A stretch of 64,000 nt of DNA from Chrysomallon squamiferum (taxonomy: Eukaryota; Mollusca; Gastropoda; Neomphalida; Peltospiridae), in the NCBI GenBank assembly GCA_012295275.1, contig CM022670.1:28328881-28392880 (forward strand), given 5' to 3'. Shown one piece after another: positions 38,296 to 49,011 of the stretch. Positions within the stretch are counted from its first letter, which is position 1. Each line of letters opens with the position of its first letter. A model generated the notes under the pieces. It was not told the origin of the DNA. It worked only from the letters and a program-made list of their open reading frames with translations, and ran no database searches. The position numbers were made by a program, and so were the translations under genes.

Positions 38296-39345
38296 ATGGT
38301 GATAAAGAGATCTGCTGAACATCAAATTATGCAGTGTTATGGAAGAAGACTGCTTTTTTCTCAGTGTGGAAAACACTGCCCCAAACTGAGCAGATACAAG
38401 TTGATGGGATTCATAATTGTACTAACATCCATTGTGTTTATTGTGTGGTCGTATCAAAACCTTACACTCCTCAAGAAGGTTGTCGTATGCTTTCAGTCGG
38501 CTGACTCAGCCAACAGGTCCCTGAGTGTGAAGCGGACTCGCGGTCGCATGCATTCCCCGCACACCAGGCGACGACTGCCGCAGTGTCTCATCATTGGTGT
38601 TCGAAAAGCTGGTTCCAGAGCCTTGCTGAACTTCCTAAATCTTCACTCCAGAATCCAGACAGCGAGTCGAGAGATCCATTTCTTTGACCATGATGACAAC
38701 TACAGTCAAGGATACGACTGGTACCGACAGCAGATGCCATATACGTTCAAAGACCAAATTACTATTGAAAAGTCTCCATCGTATTTTGTTGTGAATGGTG
38801 TTCCGGAGCGGGTGTTTCAGATGAACAGAACAATAAAACTCATGTTGATTGTGCGAGAACCAGTAGCGAGGGCAGTTTCTGACTACTTGCAGATTCGTGA
38901 CGTCAGACTGAACAGAGGGAAGGTCATGGAACCATTTGAAAAATTAGCCATCAACAATGAAACCGGAGAAATCAACCGGTCTTATAATGCAATAAAACGT
39001 TCTGTGTATCACCGCCATTTGCAAAAATGGCTGCTGTTTTTTGATTTTGATCAGATTCATATCATAGATGGAGACAATTTGGTCAAACGCCCTTGGGAAG
39101 AAATGTATTTTGCTGAGAACTTTTTGGGTTTAGAACACGAAATAACAAAAGAAAATTTTGTGTTTAATTCAACTCGTGGATTTTACTGTACTGTTTCAGA
39201 AACACAGCTACAGCATTGTCTGTCACAGGGCAAAGGTCGACCACACCCAAATATTGACAAACAGCTCCTTTGGAAGCTGAAGAATTTTTTTCATCCTTTA
39301 AATGAGAAATTTTTTCGAATGATTGGTCGACGGTTTAATTGGTGA
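38296..39345 (+). CDS. Heparan sulfate glucosamine 3-O-sulfotransferase-like protein, gene 2 (349 aa)
   Basis: Second member of the trio; predicted Golgi type II PAPS-dependent sulfotransferase. A Cys-rich, basic cytosolic tail (1-35) is followed by a membrane anchor at about 36-52, a short basic stem (53-92) and the catalytic domain (93-349). The PAPS loop is LIIGVRKAGSRA (98-109), with Ser where family members usually have Thr. The presumed catalytic Glu126 lies in REIHFFDHDD. The 3'-phosphate site is IVREPVARAVSDY (185-197). The Cys pair is C298/C308, next to the K-G-R-P-H-P motif (313-318), which sits near bound PAPS in this family. Sequon N291 precedes GFYC, as in gene 1. The start is firm: acceptor AG at 38281-38282, in-frame TGA at 38284-38286, then GCCATGG, a good Kozak context. 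The coding region is intronless. Confidence 0.95.
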   Translation: MVIKRSAEHQIMQCYGRRLLFSQCGKHCPKLSRYKLMGFIIVLTSIVFIVWSYQNLTLLKKVVVCFQSADSANRSLSVKRTRGRMHSPHTRRRLPQCLIIGVRKAGSRALLNFLNLHSRIQTASREIHFFDHDDNYSQGYDWYRQQMPYTFKDQITIEKSPSYFVVNGVPERVFQMNRTIKLMLIVREPVARAVSDYLQIRDVRLNRGKVMEPFEKLAINNETGEINRSYNAIKRSVYHRHLQKWLLFFDFDQIHIIDGDNLVKRPWEEMYFAENFLGLEHEITKENFVFNSTRGFYCTVSETQLQHCLSQGKGRPHPNIDKQLLWKLKNFFHPLNEKFFRMIGRRFNW

Positions 39346-39759
39346 TAGAATTGTTTATAATTTTTAAGTGCTAATTGTTTTTGGTTTTTTTGTTGTTTTT
39401 TTTATTATTGGTTTGTTTGTATGTTATGTAATTTGTTTTGTTTTTAAAAAAAGTTTGATTTTGATTTTATTTTTAATCAGAACTCAGATTGTGCCATCAT
39501 TTTAATTAATCTTTTAATTTCATTTTTATCATAAAAAGCATTTCATTTTTATTTCTTATTTACTTAACATGTTTTCTTCTTTTTGTTATATTGCTTTTTA
39601 AAGCTGGAATATATACATTTATTGTGAATGTTAGATTATTATAGAACTGGTTTATAAAATTTTGTAGCTTTTAAATTTTCCACATTTAACACATCAAGAA
39701 AGAATAATTATGAATAGAAAACAAATTGCCTCAGTCTTTTATGACAAATCCATTTATCA

Positions 39760-39765
39760 AATAAA
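39760..39765 (+). terminator. Candidate polyadenylation signal of gene 2
   Basis: AATAAA about 415 bases after the gene-2 stop codon, a plausible 3' UTR length. AT-richness makes chance matches common. Confidence 0.35.
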
Positions 39766-42700
39766 AATTATGACCTGGTTCTTAATGTAAAGTACATATT
39801 GTAATAATAGCAAAAGTGTATTAATATTGTTACTACAAGTTAATACAAATTAATAACAAGTCGTGGCAGTAACTACATTGAGGCAAATGCCTCATATCAA
39901 AATTAAAGGTTTTTTTTTTTTCTTCAATGATTTTATTTAAAAATATAAAATATAAATTTCTATTCCCATAGAAATAATATCCACTGAATGAATTCGTTTA
40001 TATCTACAGTTATCGTTTGAAATCTACTGAGATCGTTGTAGTAAAAGACATATCTGACTTCAAAGACCTCAGACATCAAACAGGTTTATCAGTGATTATG
40101 TGTTTAATGCCTCGTTTCAAAAAGAGTCTAGTTATGGTCATGCAAGTAATCATTTTTTTAAATGATGTTTTTGAATTAGATGAAAATAACAGTTAATTTA
40201 CACTTACGAATGTTAATAAAAATGTAAACTGATTTTAATGTTAATAAAATTAGTTAATAATCATATATAGAGACTATGTGAACCTGCCTTAGCTCTTATT
40301 AACTAGTGAATACACCAACAAGTAAGAATGTTACTAATTTTAATGTTGTTTTTGATTTTGATTTTTTTTTTAATAGTATTATGACAAAACAGTAAATATC
40401 TTTACAAATATCAAACCTGTCTATTCATAGTCAATAATTTCTGTCATAAACTGCAGTTTTCAAATGGATTTTTTTGTATTATATGTAATAATGATTGTAT
40501 AAGGTACATGTGCATGTGCATATAATCATATTATACATGTATATGTTACATAACAGATTTTTACTAATGTCAGTAATTTATATAAACAGCTAGAATCTAC
40601 TGTTAGTGTAGATATCCAACCAAAAACCAGAGTAGATTTTCTACCGGTAGTCCGTGATCATTCCACGAAATGTCATCATCCAGTGATTCTAATAAACATA
40701 AATCTATCACTTTTCATTTAGATTTGACAATAATGTTTTCAAAGCATGTTTACTTAAATTTATTTATTTTTATTATTATTATCTTCTTATAAGTCCATAT
40801 TTTTGCTATCATATAAGTTCAAAATGGCAGACAACAGATTCACATTAGCTGGTGATATTTGAAAAAATAAAAAAATAAAATAAAAACAATTCTCAAGAAC
40901 AACATTCTGACAATTACGTGCAATTACCAGTGGCAACTTTAAAAACAAACAAAATGATAAACATTCCCGTTTTCTGTTTGAGTTTAGTATTCAGGAATAA
41001 ATTCCATAATATTCTCAGGGAAAGTCAAATCAATACTCATGTTGTTGTTATTTCTAATAATTAAAAAAGTCTTACTTCTTTCATGCATTAGGATGCCTGA
41101 TTAAAAAATAATTAGTGCTCAAAAGTCATATCTGTAAAAATCTGAATGAAGCTGTTTTAATAAACAAAAAAGACTTTCTATGCAGAACATGTTATTTATT
41201 AGTTATCAGTTTTTCAAATTCTGAATTAGAAAATAACATTGGTTTAAGGATTTTGTAATATGTGTTTGTTTTTTTGTTTTTGTTTTATTTATTTATTTAT
41301 TTATTTATTTAGTTATGTATTTATTTATTTATTTAGTTATGTATTTATTCTGTTATTATTAGTTTTATTTTTACTTTTATAATTTTGTATTTTTTTCATC
41401 ACGTGCGCTGTTATTTATATTAGAAAAAATAAAATAGAATCTATGTTAATAAATTAGTGATAATATTCACAAGTCATTTTAAAACCAGTTAGTTTTTTAT
41501 TTATTTCCATATTAGTATAAAGCAGTTTAAACATTTTTTGTTAACTTTATTATTTTTATATTCTGAAATGAAGGAAAACATACAACAGTACCGACATGTT
41601 AGGTAAGAAAATAATTAGAAGAATCAATGCTCACATTTTTTATAATCATACGTGTTCATTATAATTATTCTTTAGAATATTTTACTGAGATCTATTTTAT
41701 GAGAGATCTTATAGAGAAATTTGTTTTTTACAGCCTAAAACATTTGACTATGAGTAGATTTTAGATGAAATGAAAAACATATGACTTGATTAATATTATT
41801 GTTTTTATTACTATTACTAGATATCATCATCATCAAATAAATTAATCTGACACCTAAAAGGATTGATTCTCCCACTCTATTTTTTTTTAATCAAAGCTAA
41901 CTTCTGATTAGTTTTCTGAAAGTCATGGTTGTGTGTTTTCTGTTTATGGGAAGTTCACATAGCAGATCTTGTACTGCTAATTGAAATAAAGTAGTTCTTT
42001 GCATGACAGTAGTAGTTTAGTCTTATTACCTTAATGACTTTAAACTATATATATGATATTATATAAAAATATATTAAAAATATCTTGTGTGCATAATTTA
42101 ATTTAAAAAAAAAACCATCTCTTTATTTTCATACCTCAAAATTAAATCTTTGCCAGGTTAAACATATTGATATATTTATGCTTGTCTACATTGCATATTT
42201 TTGTGTTTGTGTTATTTATTTATTTATTTATTTATTTATTTTTTATTATTAATTATTAATTAATATTTATTATTAATATTTTGAATTTAATATTATTGTC
42301 AGAGTTATGTCCCTTGGCTCTTCTCTCAGGTTTGATTATTTTACAATTTTGTTTACTTTTAAATAATTTTTACTTCATTGTAGTCCATATTTACAATAGA
42401 ACAGAATATAATATTATATGTAATACTCATGTTTGCAGATATGCCACATATATATTATAGCAATGGAAAATACAAATTAAAATTATAATCTTTAAAACAA
42501 ATGTATTAGTTTTTTTTTTGTTTTTTTATTGTTTGCATTTGAAAATTACTTATTGCATTAGAAAACTAAATGGTTGTGTTGTGTTTGAAAATTAATTGTT
42601 GATGAATTTAGTTTTCTTTGTTTTACTTACTGGTATATTGTTGGCAGCAGTATATTTTTGAAAAGAGTTTCTTCAGGTTTTTAACACATTTTAAAAATCA

Positions 42701-43000
42701 TGAATCCGTTTTTTTACTACATCTGTTGGTTTCTGGGTAATGCACAACATTTGTTTTGTTTAATTTGGTGATTGTGGTTTGTTGTAGTTTTTACTTTTTC
42801 TTTCTATATGCAACTCATGATTGTTCTACTAAAACCATGCATATGAAAATTCAAAGTAAATTAATGTATTTGAAAATAGTATTTCTTAGTATCAAAAATA
42901 TTTTCATGAACTCTTTATTGGTTATAAATTTACAGAAATATTGGGTAATTTACTCTTTTTTCTTCTTATATTATATTATTATTATTATTAATATTTTTAA

Positions 43001-43034
<34 letters not shown>

Positions 43035-45496
43035 TATCTTATATTTTTCTTAGAAAACTGATTTCTATTTTTGTATTGCTCATTGATCTATCAAATATGT
43101 TTATGTTGTTTGATCCAAGTTTATACAGACTGAGTATCCACTTTCTGAAAATTATGTCGTTATATTTGTAAACACTTATACAGCTTTGAGTTAGTTTTAT
43201 ATATTATTTTAAATCATTTTAAAAGAATGTTTGTATACATCCAATTTCAAAAACTTATTAAAAATTCTAGAAAATTTCAGACAAGCGATGTGCACAGCTT
43301 CTAATACATTTATAAAATATTCCTGGGATTAATTTGAAAGCATTTTGATTGATATCCATTCTTGCTATATCAGCCAAATTTATTTAGAAATTTTTATGTA
43401 TTCATTGTTGCTATAACTGATAAATGTATTTAGAAATTTTTACACAGTATTCATCTAATTTTCTCAGAATTTTTTTTTTTTTTTTTTTTTTTTTTCATAT
43501 CTAACTAATTATGTTGTATAAAATCATTTCTTGATGCAAGATACATACACCTTATTTCATTGTTATGGTTTTGTTGTAACTGTATTTTGCTTAGAATTTC
43601 TGTTAATTTGTTATGTTGTATCAAAATTCTCTAATATAAGTATTATCCACTGAAATAAATAGTTTCCATTTTAGTTACAAATGTTTTATTTTAAAAAATT
43701 ATTTTAAAATTTAGTTTTCTTGTGATCTTATTTTAAATTTTTGTAATATTTTATTCTAAAAGAGTTAAATTTATTTAGAAACATATTTATTCTTGTTTTT
43801 AATTTTTTGTTGTTGTCAAAAGTACATTTTTCTTAGATATTTTTTGTAAAAACTTACTTATGTGCCTGTTGAAATTCTTTGTTTCTGGTATAAATCTTCT
43901 TCTTTCTTTATTTATTTATTATCATCATCGTTTTCTGTATTTATTTTTTTGTTAAACAATTTGTTGTTTTTTTTCTCTCAGAATTTGTGACATAACATTT
44001 GATGTACTTTTTCACATAATTTTATTTCTCTCTCAAGAATTATTTGAAATGTTTGGTTTGATTTACTTGACTCTCAGGTTTGGCTTGTTTCCTGCTGACT
44101 GGAACTCATATCACTTTGTGAAAACATAACTATTTTCAGTCAATAACAGAACTCGCATCACTTTGTGAAAACGTAACTATTTTCAGAAATAACTTTTTTC
44201 AGACAACGTCAACACGGAACTGTATACGTGTACGTCTGTATGTATATACAAATAAAAATAACTTTATAAAATGTATTTTTGTTTCTGTTTTTTATTACAT
44301 TTAAATCACCAGGCTTTCACTAACCAAAGTTTTAAAACTGTCAATCATATTAAGTTGTTTGGCTTAGCTGATGAAAATTTGGGTCTATTTCCGATTTCAA
44401 CCAATGTCACACAGCTGTTATGTGTTTTCCTGTCTTTAAAGATTCAGAGCACAAATTAGCATGTTTCCTTTCATCGCTAAATATTCCACCATCAACTAGT
44501 TTAAGAAAGGCAGTAATGTCTTTTCCTGTTTATGGGAAGGTGCATATAAGACATCTCGTTACTATTCATGAGCAGCCTGTCTCTTATTATCTCTGTATTC
44601 CTTAAATCCATATATTACAAGTGAATAAAAACCACTGGTTCATTTAAAATACTTGGTTTTTCTTTTTTCTTCTTTCTGAAAACTGTTTATCAGAAATTTT
44701 AAACATTTGATTTCCAATAGCATAAGAAACAAAATATATTTGGATTCAAAATGAATTTCAGTAATTCTAAAGAAAGGATGTAGCTCACTGGTTGGAGTGC
44801 AGTAATGAGGTGTGACACACTGTATGTTCTATCCAGTATCCATTAATATGTACATATAATTTTTTTTTTTAAATTGTTTTGACCTTTCTTATCTGTTGTG
44901 AGTGTGTGTGTGTGTGTAATTTTTTTACTACCAAATAATAAAGTGTAGTCTGTAAGTGATAACAGTGGATTTCCTGTGATATTTCATCAACAAAATTATA
45001 ATTACAAAATATGTACTGGATGACTGTTAAAATTTAAATGTGCTGAGGTCTCATTAAACCAGTATTCATTCCATTCACTGATTTTAACTCTAGAAATTAA
45101 TTTTAGACTTGTGATCAGTGTACTGGACAGACGTCTGAACCAGGATGTCATTACAGGAATAACTGACAGAAACTCACACAACATTACATCATTTATATCA
45201 GTTATTATCCACAGTCTCGTAATCATCTGAGGTAACATGAGCAATATGTCTGCTGACTCATTTTCTGATCCAGTGTATCGACTGTGCTATGTACTTTGCT
45301 TGAAGTGCACATGAAAAATCTTGTTGGGTCTAATGTAAAATATAAACCAATAAATGGTGGCAGGGTTTGCTTCTTTTGTAATTTTTTAATACTTGTGAAA
45401 AAAAAATAAAAAAAATAAAGTATTACACTGCTATGTTACCTGTTCATTAACCTTTCATTGATTTATTCATTTATCTACAATTAACACGGACAGCTA
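39766..45496. other. Gene-free intergenic spacer (genes 2 to 3)
   Basis: Strongly AT-rich. It holds (ATTT)n (41284-41349, 42215-42241), ATT runs (42975-43032) and a 20+ T run (about 43470-43495). Diverged direct repeats of 50-60 bases lie at 43350-43450 (TTTATTTAGAAATTTTTA) and 44104-44187 (CATCACTTTGTGAAAACRTA). No gene recognised. Confidence 0.5.
44774..44838 (+). repeat. tRNA-like relic, probably a SINE head
   Basis: GGATGTAGCTCACTGGTTGG matches an RNA polymerase III A-box. About 45 bases on, TGTTCTATCC resembles a B-box. The ends (GGAT/ATCC) could pair like an acceptor stem, but the anticodon stem does not form. This is therefore a tRNA pseudogene or SINE remnant rather than a working tRNA. 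Confidence 0.4.
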
Positions 45497-45610
45497 TTTC
45501 TGAATATGCTGTTTATTTAAGAAAGAAAAAATTCAAATATATATATATATATATATTTTTTTTTTTCTTTATCTTCCTTCTTCTTCTTAAATAAGCAGCA
45601 TATTCAGAAA
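45497..45610. repeat. Long inverted repeat (27-bp arms, one mismatch, 60-base loop)
   Basis: The left arm (45497-45523, TTTCTGAATATGCTGTTTAT to AAGAA) and right arm (45584-45610, TTCTTAAATAAGCAGCATAT to TCAGAAA) are reverse complements except at one base. The loop is an AT tract plus a pyrimidine run. It may be a foldback or MITE relic, or a hairpin formed by local rearrangement. Confidence 0.85.
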
Positions 45611-46009
45611 ATTTTGCTGTAGAACTTTGACCTTGTTCTTAGCATTTTCAAATGTGAGACAATTTTAACATTTTTAAATTGTTATTATTATTTATTTATT
45701 TTATTTTATATAAACTTTAATTTGCATTACTTTGTTGTATAATCAAATTCTAGATTAAAAACTTAGTAAAAATAAAATTTATAAATGTTAACAAGTTTAT
45801 CTGAAGTAAACTATTATTCTTAGTAGTAGTAGTAGTAATTAAAAGTATTTATTCTACTATAGGCTTTTCAAGGCTGATAAATCTTAACAAATTACAAGTG
45901 AAAAATTAATGTGTTAAAAATTTCTCTGATAAAAACTTTTGATCCACCCCCGTGAAGATGTTTAAAAATAGAAAAGAATGACATACAATAATTTATTTAC
46001 AACGTCATT

Positions 46010-46298
46010 GATGTGAATGCAATGTCACAGGATTGCGCATGACCATTGTTCCATTGAGAGCTCACAGGAAATAGACCAGCTCATTTGATGAAGATGTACT
46101 TCCGGGAAGGGCGAGAAACAGCCTAGAACATTTCCTTGATTTTTATTTACTTTTTGCTAGCCAGAATGGAGGAAAGGTTTGTGTAGATGTTTTTATTTTG
46201 CTATAGTTTGATTTTAAGTTGATTTAAAAACCTCGAAGTCTCCAGTAACAATGAATTTGTTTAATTTAAAGAAACACTCATTATTCATTGAGTGACAG
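46010..46298 (+). promoter_or_regulatory. Candidate promoter and 5' UTR exon of gene 3
   Basis: The region from about 46010 to 46620 keeps many CpGs and is clearly less AT-rich than its flanks, as expected of an unmethylated promoter. It contains ACTTCCGG (46098-46105), an ETS-type site common in housekeeping promoters. A strong donor ACAG|GTACGT (GT at 46299) would make an intron of 835 bases to the gene-3 acceptor (AG at 47132-47133). A second possible donor, GTAAGT, is at 46610. The transcription start cannot be placed. Confidence 0.45.
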
Positions 46299-47149
46299 GT
46301 ACGTTTGTATTCACGATATTCACCGTATTACGGTATTGTCTCTTTGACGTGTCGCCGATTTTCTGTTTGAAGCTTTCAGTGTTAAATTTAGGACGTTTGT
46401 GAGTATTTGTGTATATGTAAGCACTACTTGCAGACGATGTTGATGTTTTAAAACCTAACTGTGCAAATTAATCGAATGAAACTGTGCAGCGTTATCACAG
46501 TTAGTTATAGCGATCACATACTGGATAAGTGTGTGATGTATATCGTCCGTATGGCATGCGGTACACATTCTTAATTAAATTACTTCAGTAGCCTGGCGAC
46601 GCACATTTTGTAAGTTTAAATTAAAATGATTATTAATGTATGTGTACTGTAGATTTTAAATTTTCATTATTATTATTATTTTAGTTTAATTTTTGTAAGT
46701 TAGATAGCATTCTTACAGTTTTCAAATGATTTTGCTTTATTTTGAAAATAGTAAAACTGCATACAGATTACAAAGATGTTTATTCTTAAAAACATAATCA
46801 AGAATTCCATTACATGCTGAGTTAATATTGATTTAACAGTGAATAAAACTAAATACTAATTTGCAATTTCTGGCAATATGTTTTAATTCTAATAACACTT
46901 GTTGATTTTATTTGTTATAAATCTGTTGGTACTATCTGTGCCAAACTTCAACTTTTAAAATATGTATTATATACCTGTCTGTAGATATACATAGATATAG
47001 ATCTTTATATATCTATATATCTATTTTCTGTGTCTGTTGACTCTGTATCTGTATCTGTCTATTTTACCTGTTATTTCTCTTTTTACTTTAGAGTTTACTT
47101 GAATTTATTTCTAATTTTATTTCTGTTTTTCAGGTTTTAACAAGTAGCT

Positions 47150-48445
47150 ATGCTGAAAAAGCTGGCTGGTTATTCTCCAATTCCACTGACAGATGATCAC
47201 AAGGTGGTGAAATCTCAGTGTGCATGTTTTCCACTAAAACTGAAATGTTTCTTTGTTGTTGGTGCTCTGCTTCTATCTGTCATTCTGTGGTCTTGGCTGT
47301 CATATGCTAACCATAGTGTGTTGCCTTCAGCCTGGCCAGGAACTCATAAAGTTCAAGGAGGGAAAAAACACTATAATGGTTTGTTGGTTCCACTTGAGGG
47401 AAAGGAAACTAAAGAAGATCTGTCTACTAAAGTTAACAGTACCAAAACTGCTACACTGATTTCAAGAGAAAATGGTGAACATGATAAGATTAATGTTGAT
47501 GAAGTTAGAAAACACAGTTTAGATGTCTTAAAGGGAGATGCTCACAATTTTGAAAAAGATTATGATAGAAAGAATTCAAAAGTAAATGATAATTATTATG
47601 ATGAGAAAGATGAAAAGGTTTATACTGAATACAATGCAGCCATTAAGCACCAGGGAACATTAAAACAACATCTTCCTAAATGTATTGTGATAGGAGTATC
47701 AAAGGCTGGCACTTCGGCATTGCTGTTCTTTCTAAAGAACCATCCCAAGATAGTTGTAGCAGAAAAAGAAATTCACTTCTTTGACATTAAAAGTAACTTC
47801 AATCAAGGCACTGAATGGTACAAAGAACAGATGCCACTGTCATATGCTGATCAGATCACCATTGAGAAAACTCCATCATACTTTGTTTCTGTCAAAGTAG
47901 CCCAAAGAGTATACTCTGTAGACAGAACAATGAAGCTGATACTGATTGTGAGGGAACCAGTGAGCCGGGCAATCTCCCAGTATCTTCTGATTAGAAGATG
48001 GTATGACCGTCACCATGTGCCATACCCTTCTTTTGAATCAGTAGTTATCAATCCAGTAACAGGGTATGTTAACACCTCATTCAAGGCAGTTCGGAGCTCT
48101 GTGTACTCCGAATTAATCAAACATTGGCTTGCTATTTTCCCCAGAGAGCAAATTCATGTTGTTGATGGTGACAACCTGAGGAAAGCACCATGGGAAGAGA
48201 TAAGGAAAGTGGAAACATTTCTAGATTTGGATCATTTGCTTGGAAAGGAGATGTTTGTTTGGAATGATGTAAAAGGTTTTTATTGTATTCAGGCTGACTT
48301 GGGTGTGGAGGAGTGTCTTCCTGACCACAAGGGAAGACATCATCCTGTTGTTGATGCACAGGTTATTCGAAAGCTCAAGAATTTTTATCGACCATTTAAT
48401 GAAAGGTTTTTTGAAATAGTAGGTCAGACATTTAACTGGGACTGA
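47150..48445 (+). CDS. Divergent heparan sulfate 3-O-sulfotransferase-like protein, gene 3 (431 aa)
   Basis: Third and most divergent member. A membrane anchor is at about 33-52. An unusually long, Lys/Glu/Asp/Asn-rich stem (53-173, about 120 residues against about 40 in genes 1 and 2) precedes the catalytic domain (174-431). The PAPS loop is VIGVSKAGTSA (180-190): both Arg of the usual GVRKGGTR motif are Ser (S184, S189), while the Lys (K185) remains. The presumed catalytic Glu207 (EKEIHFFD), 3'-phosphate site IVREPVSRAISQY (266-278) and Cys pair C379/C389 are kept. The sequon before GFYC present in genes 1 and 2 is lost (WNDV). The start is firm: acceptor AG at 47132-47133, in-frame TAA at 47138-47140, then ATG. 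Family membership is sure. Activity and substrate are less so; another glycan acceptor is possible. Confidence 0.95.
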   Translation: MLKKLAGYSPIPLTDDHKVVKSQCACFPLKLKCFFVVGALLLSVILWSWLSYANHSVLPSAWPGTHKVQGGKKHYNGLLVPLEGKETKEDLSTKVNSTKTATLISRENGEHDKINVDEVRKHSLDVLKGDAHNFEKDYDRKNSKVNDNYYDEKDEKVYTEYNAAIKHQGTLKQHLPKCIVIGVSKAGTSALLFFLKNHPKIVVAEKEIHFFDIKSNFNQGTEWYKEQMPLSYADQITIEKTPSYFVSVKVAQRVYSVDRTMKLILIVREPVSRAISQYLLIRRWYDRHHVPYPSFESVVINPVTGYVNTSFKAVRSSVYSELIKHWLAIFPREQIHVVDGDNLRKAPWEEIRKVETFLDLDHLLGKEMFVWNDVKGFYCIQADLGVEECLPDHKGRHHPVVDAQVIRKLKNFYRPFNERFFEIVGQTFNWD

Positions 48446-48725
48446 GGGTTGATATGGTGGAGTTATTATTGTTATTACTCTTCTTTTTTTCATTTTTTTT
48501 TCACTTAAGCTGAACCAGCAAGAAGATGACAGATAAGTATTTATTTAGTCTTGAACAAACACATTACAGGATTTACCTCACAGAGGCAGCAATCAGTTAC
48601 TTCTGACTTGTTTGTTTAAAAAAAAAAAAAAATTGTTTCACTCTTCCTTTTGATTAAATAATTATAAATTTATATAAATTTCAAAGAACAAAAATAATGG
48701 TTTTCTGAAATAGTGCAGTCAATTC

Positions 48726-48731
48726 AATAAA
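48726..48731 (+). terminator. Candidate polyadenylation signal of gene 3
   Basis: AATAAA about 281 bases after the gene-3 stop; plausible, but chance hexamers are frequent here. Confidence 0.35.
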
Positions 48732-48958
48732 ACAAATATATATCCATGTTACAAATACCAAAATGATAGAATGTAAAATAGGAAAATAGCATTTTTTTTA
48801 AACGTTGGAGGTATTAGTTTTGTCCATTACATTTATTTATTGTTGTAAATTATATAGTCTAATTTATTAGAAAATGATACAGAAAGTAACAATTTTGAAA
48901 ACATTCCAACGATACTTCATGTAGAAATCAAACTTTTGCTTTTGATTTATTATTTTTA

Positions 48959-49011
<53 letters not shown>

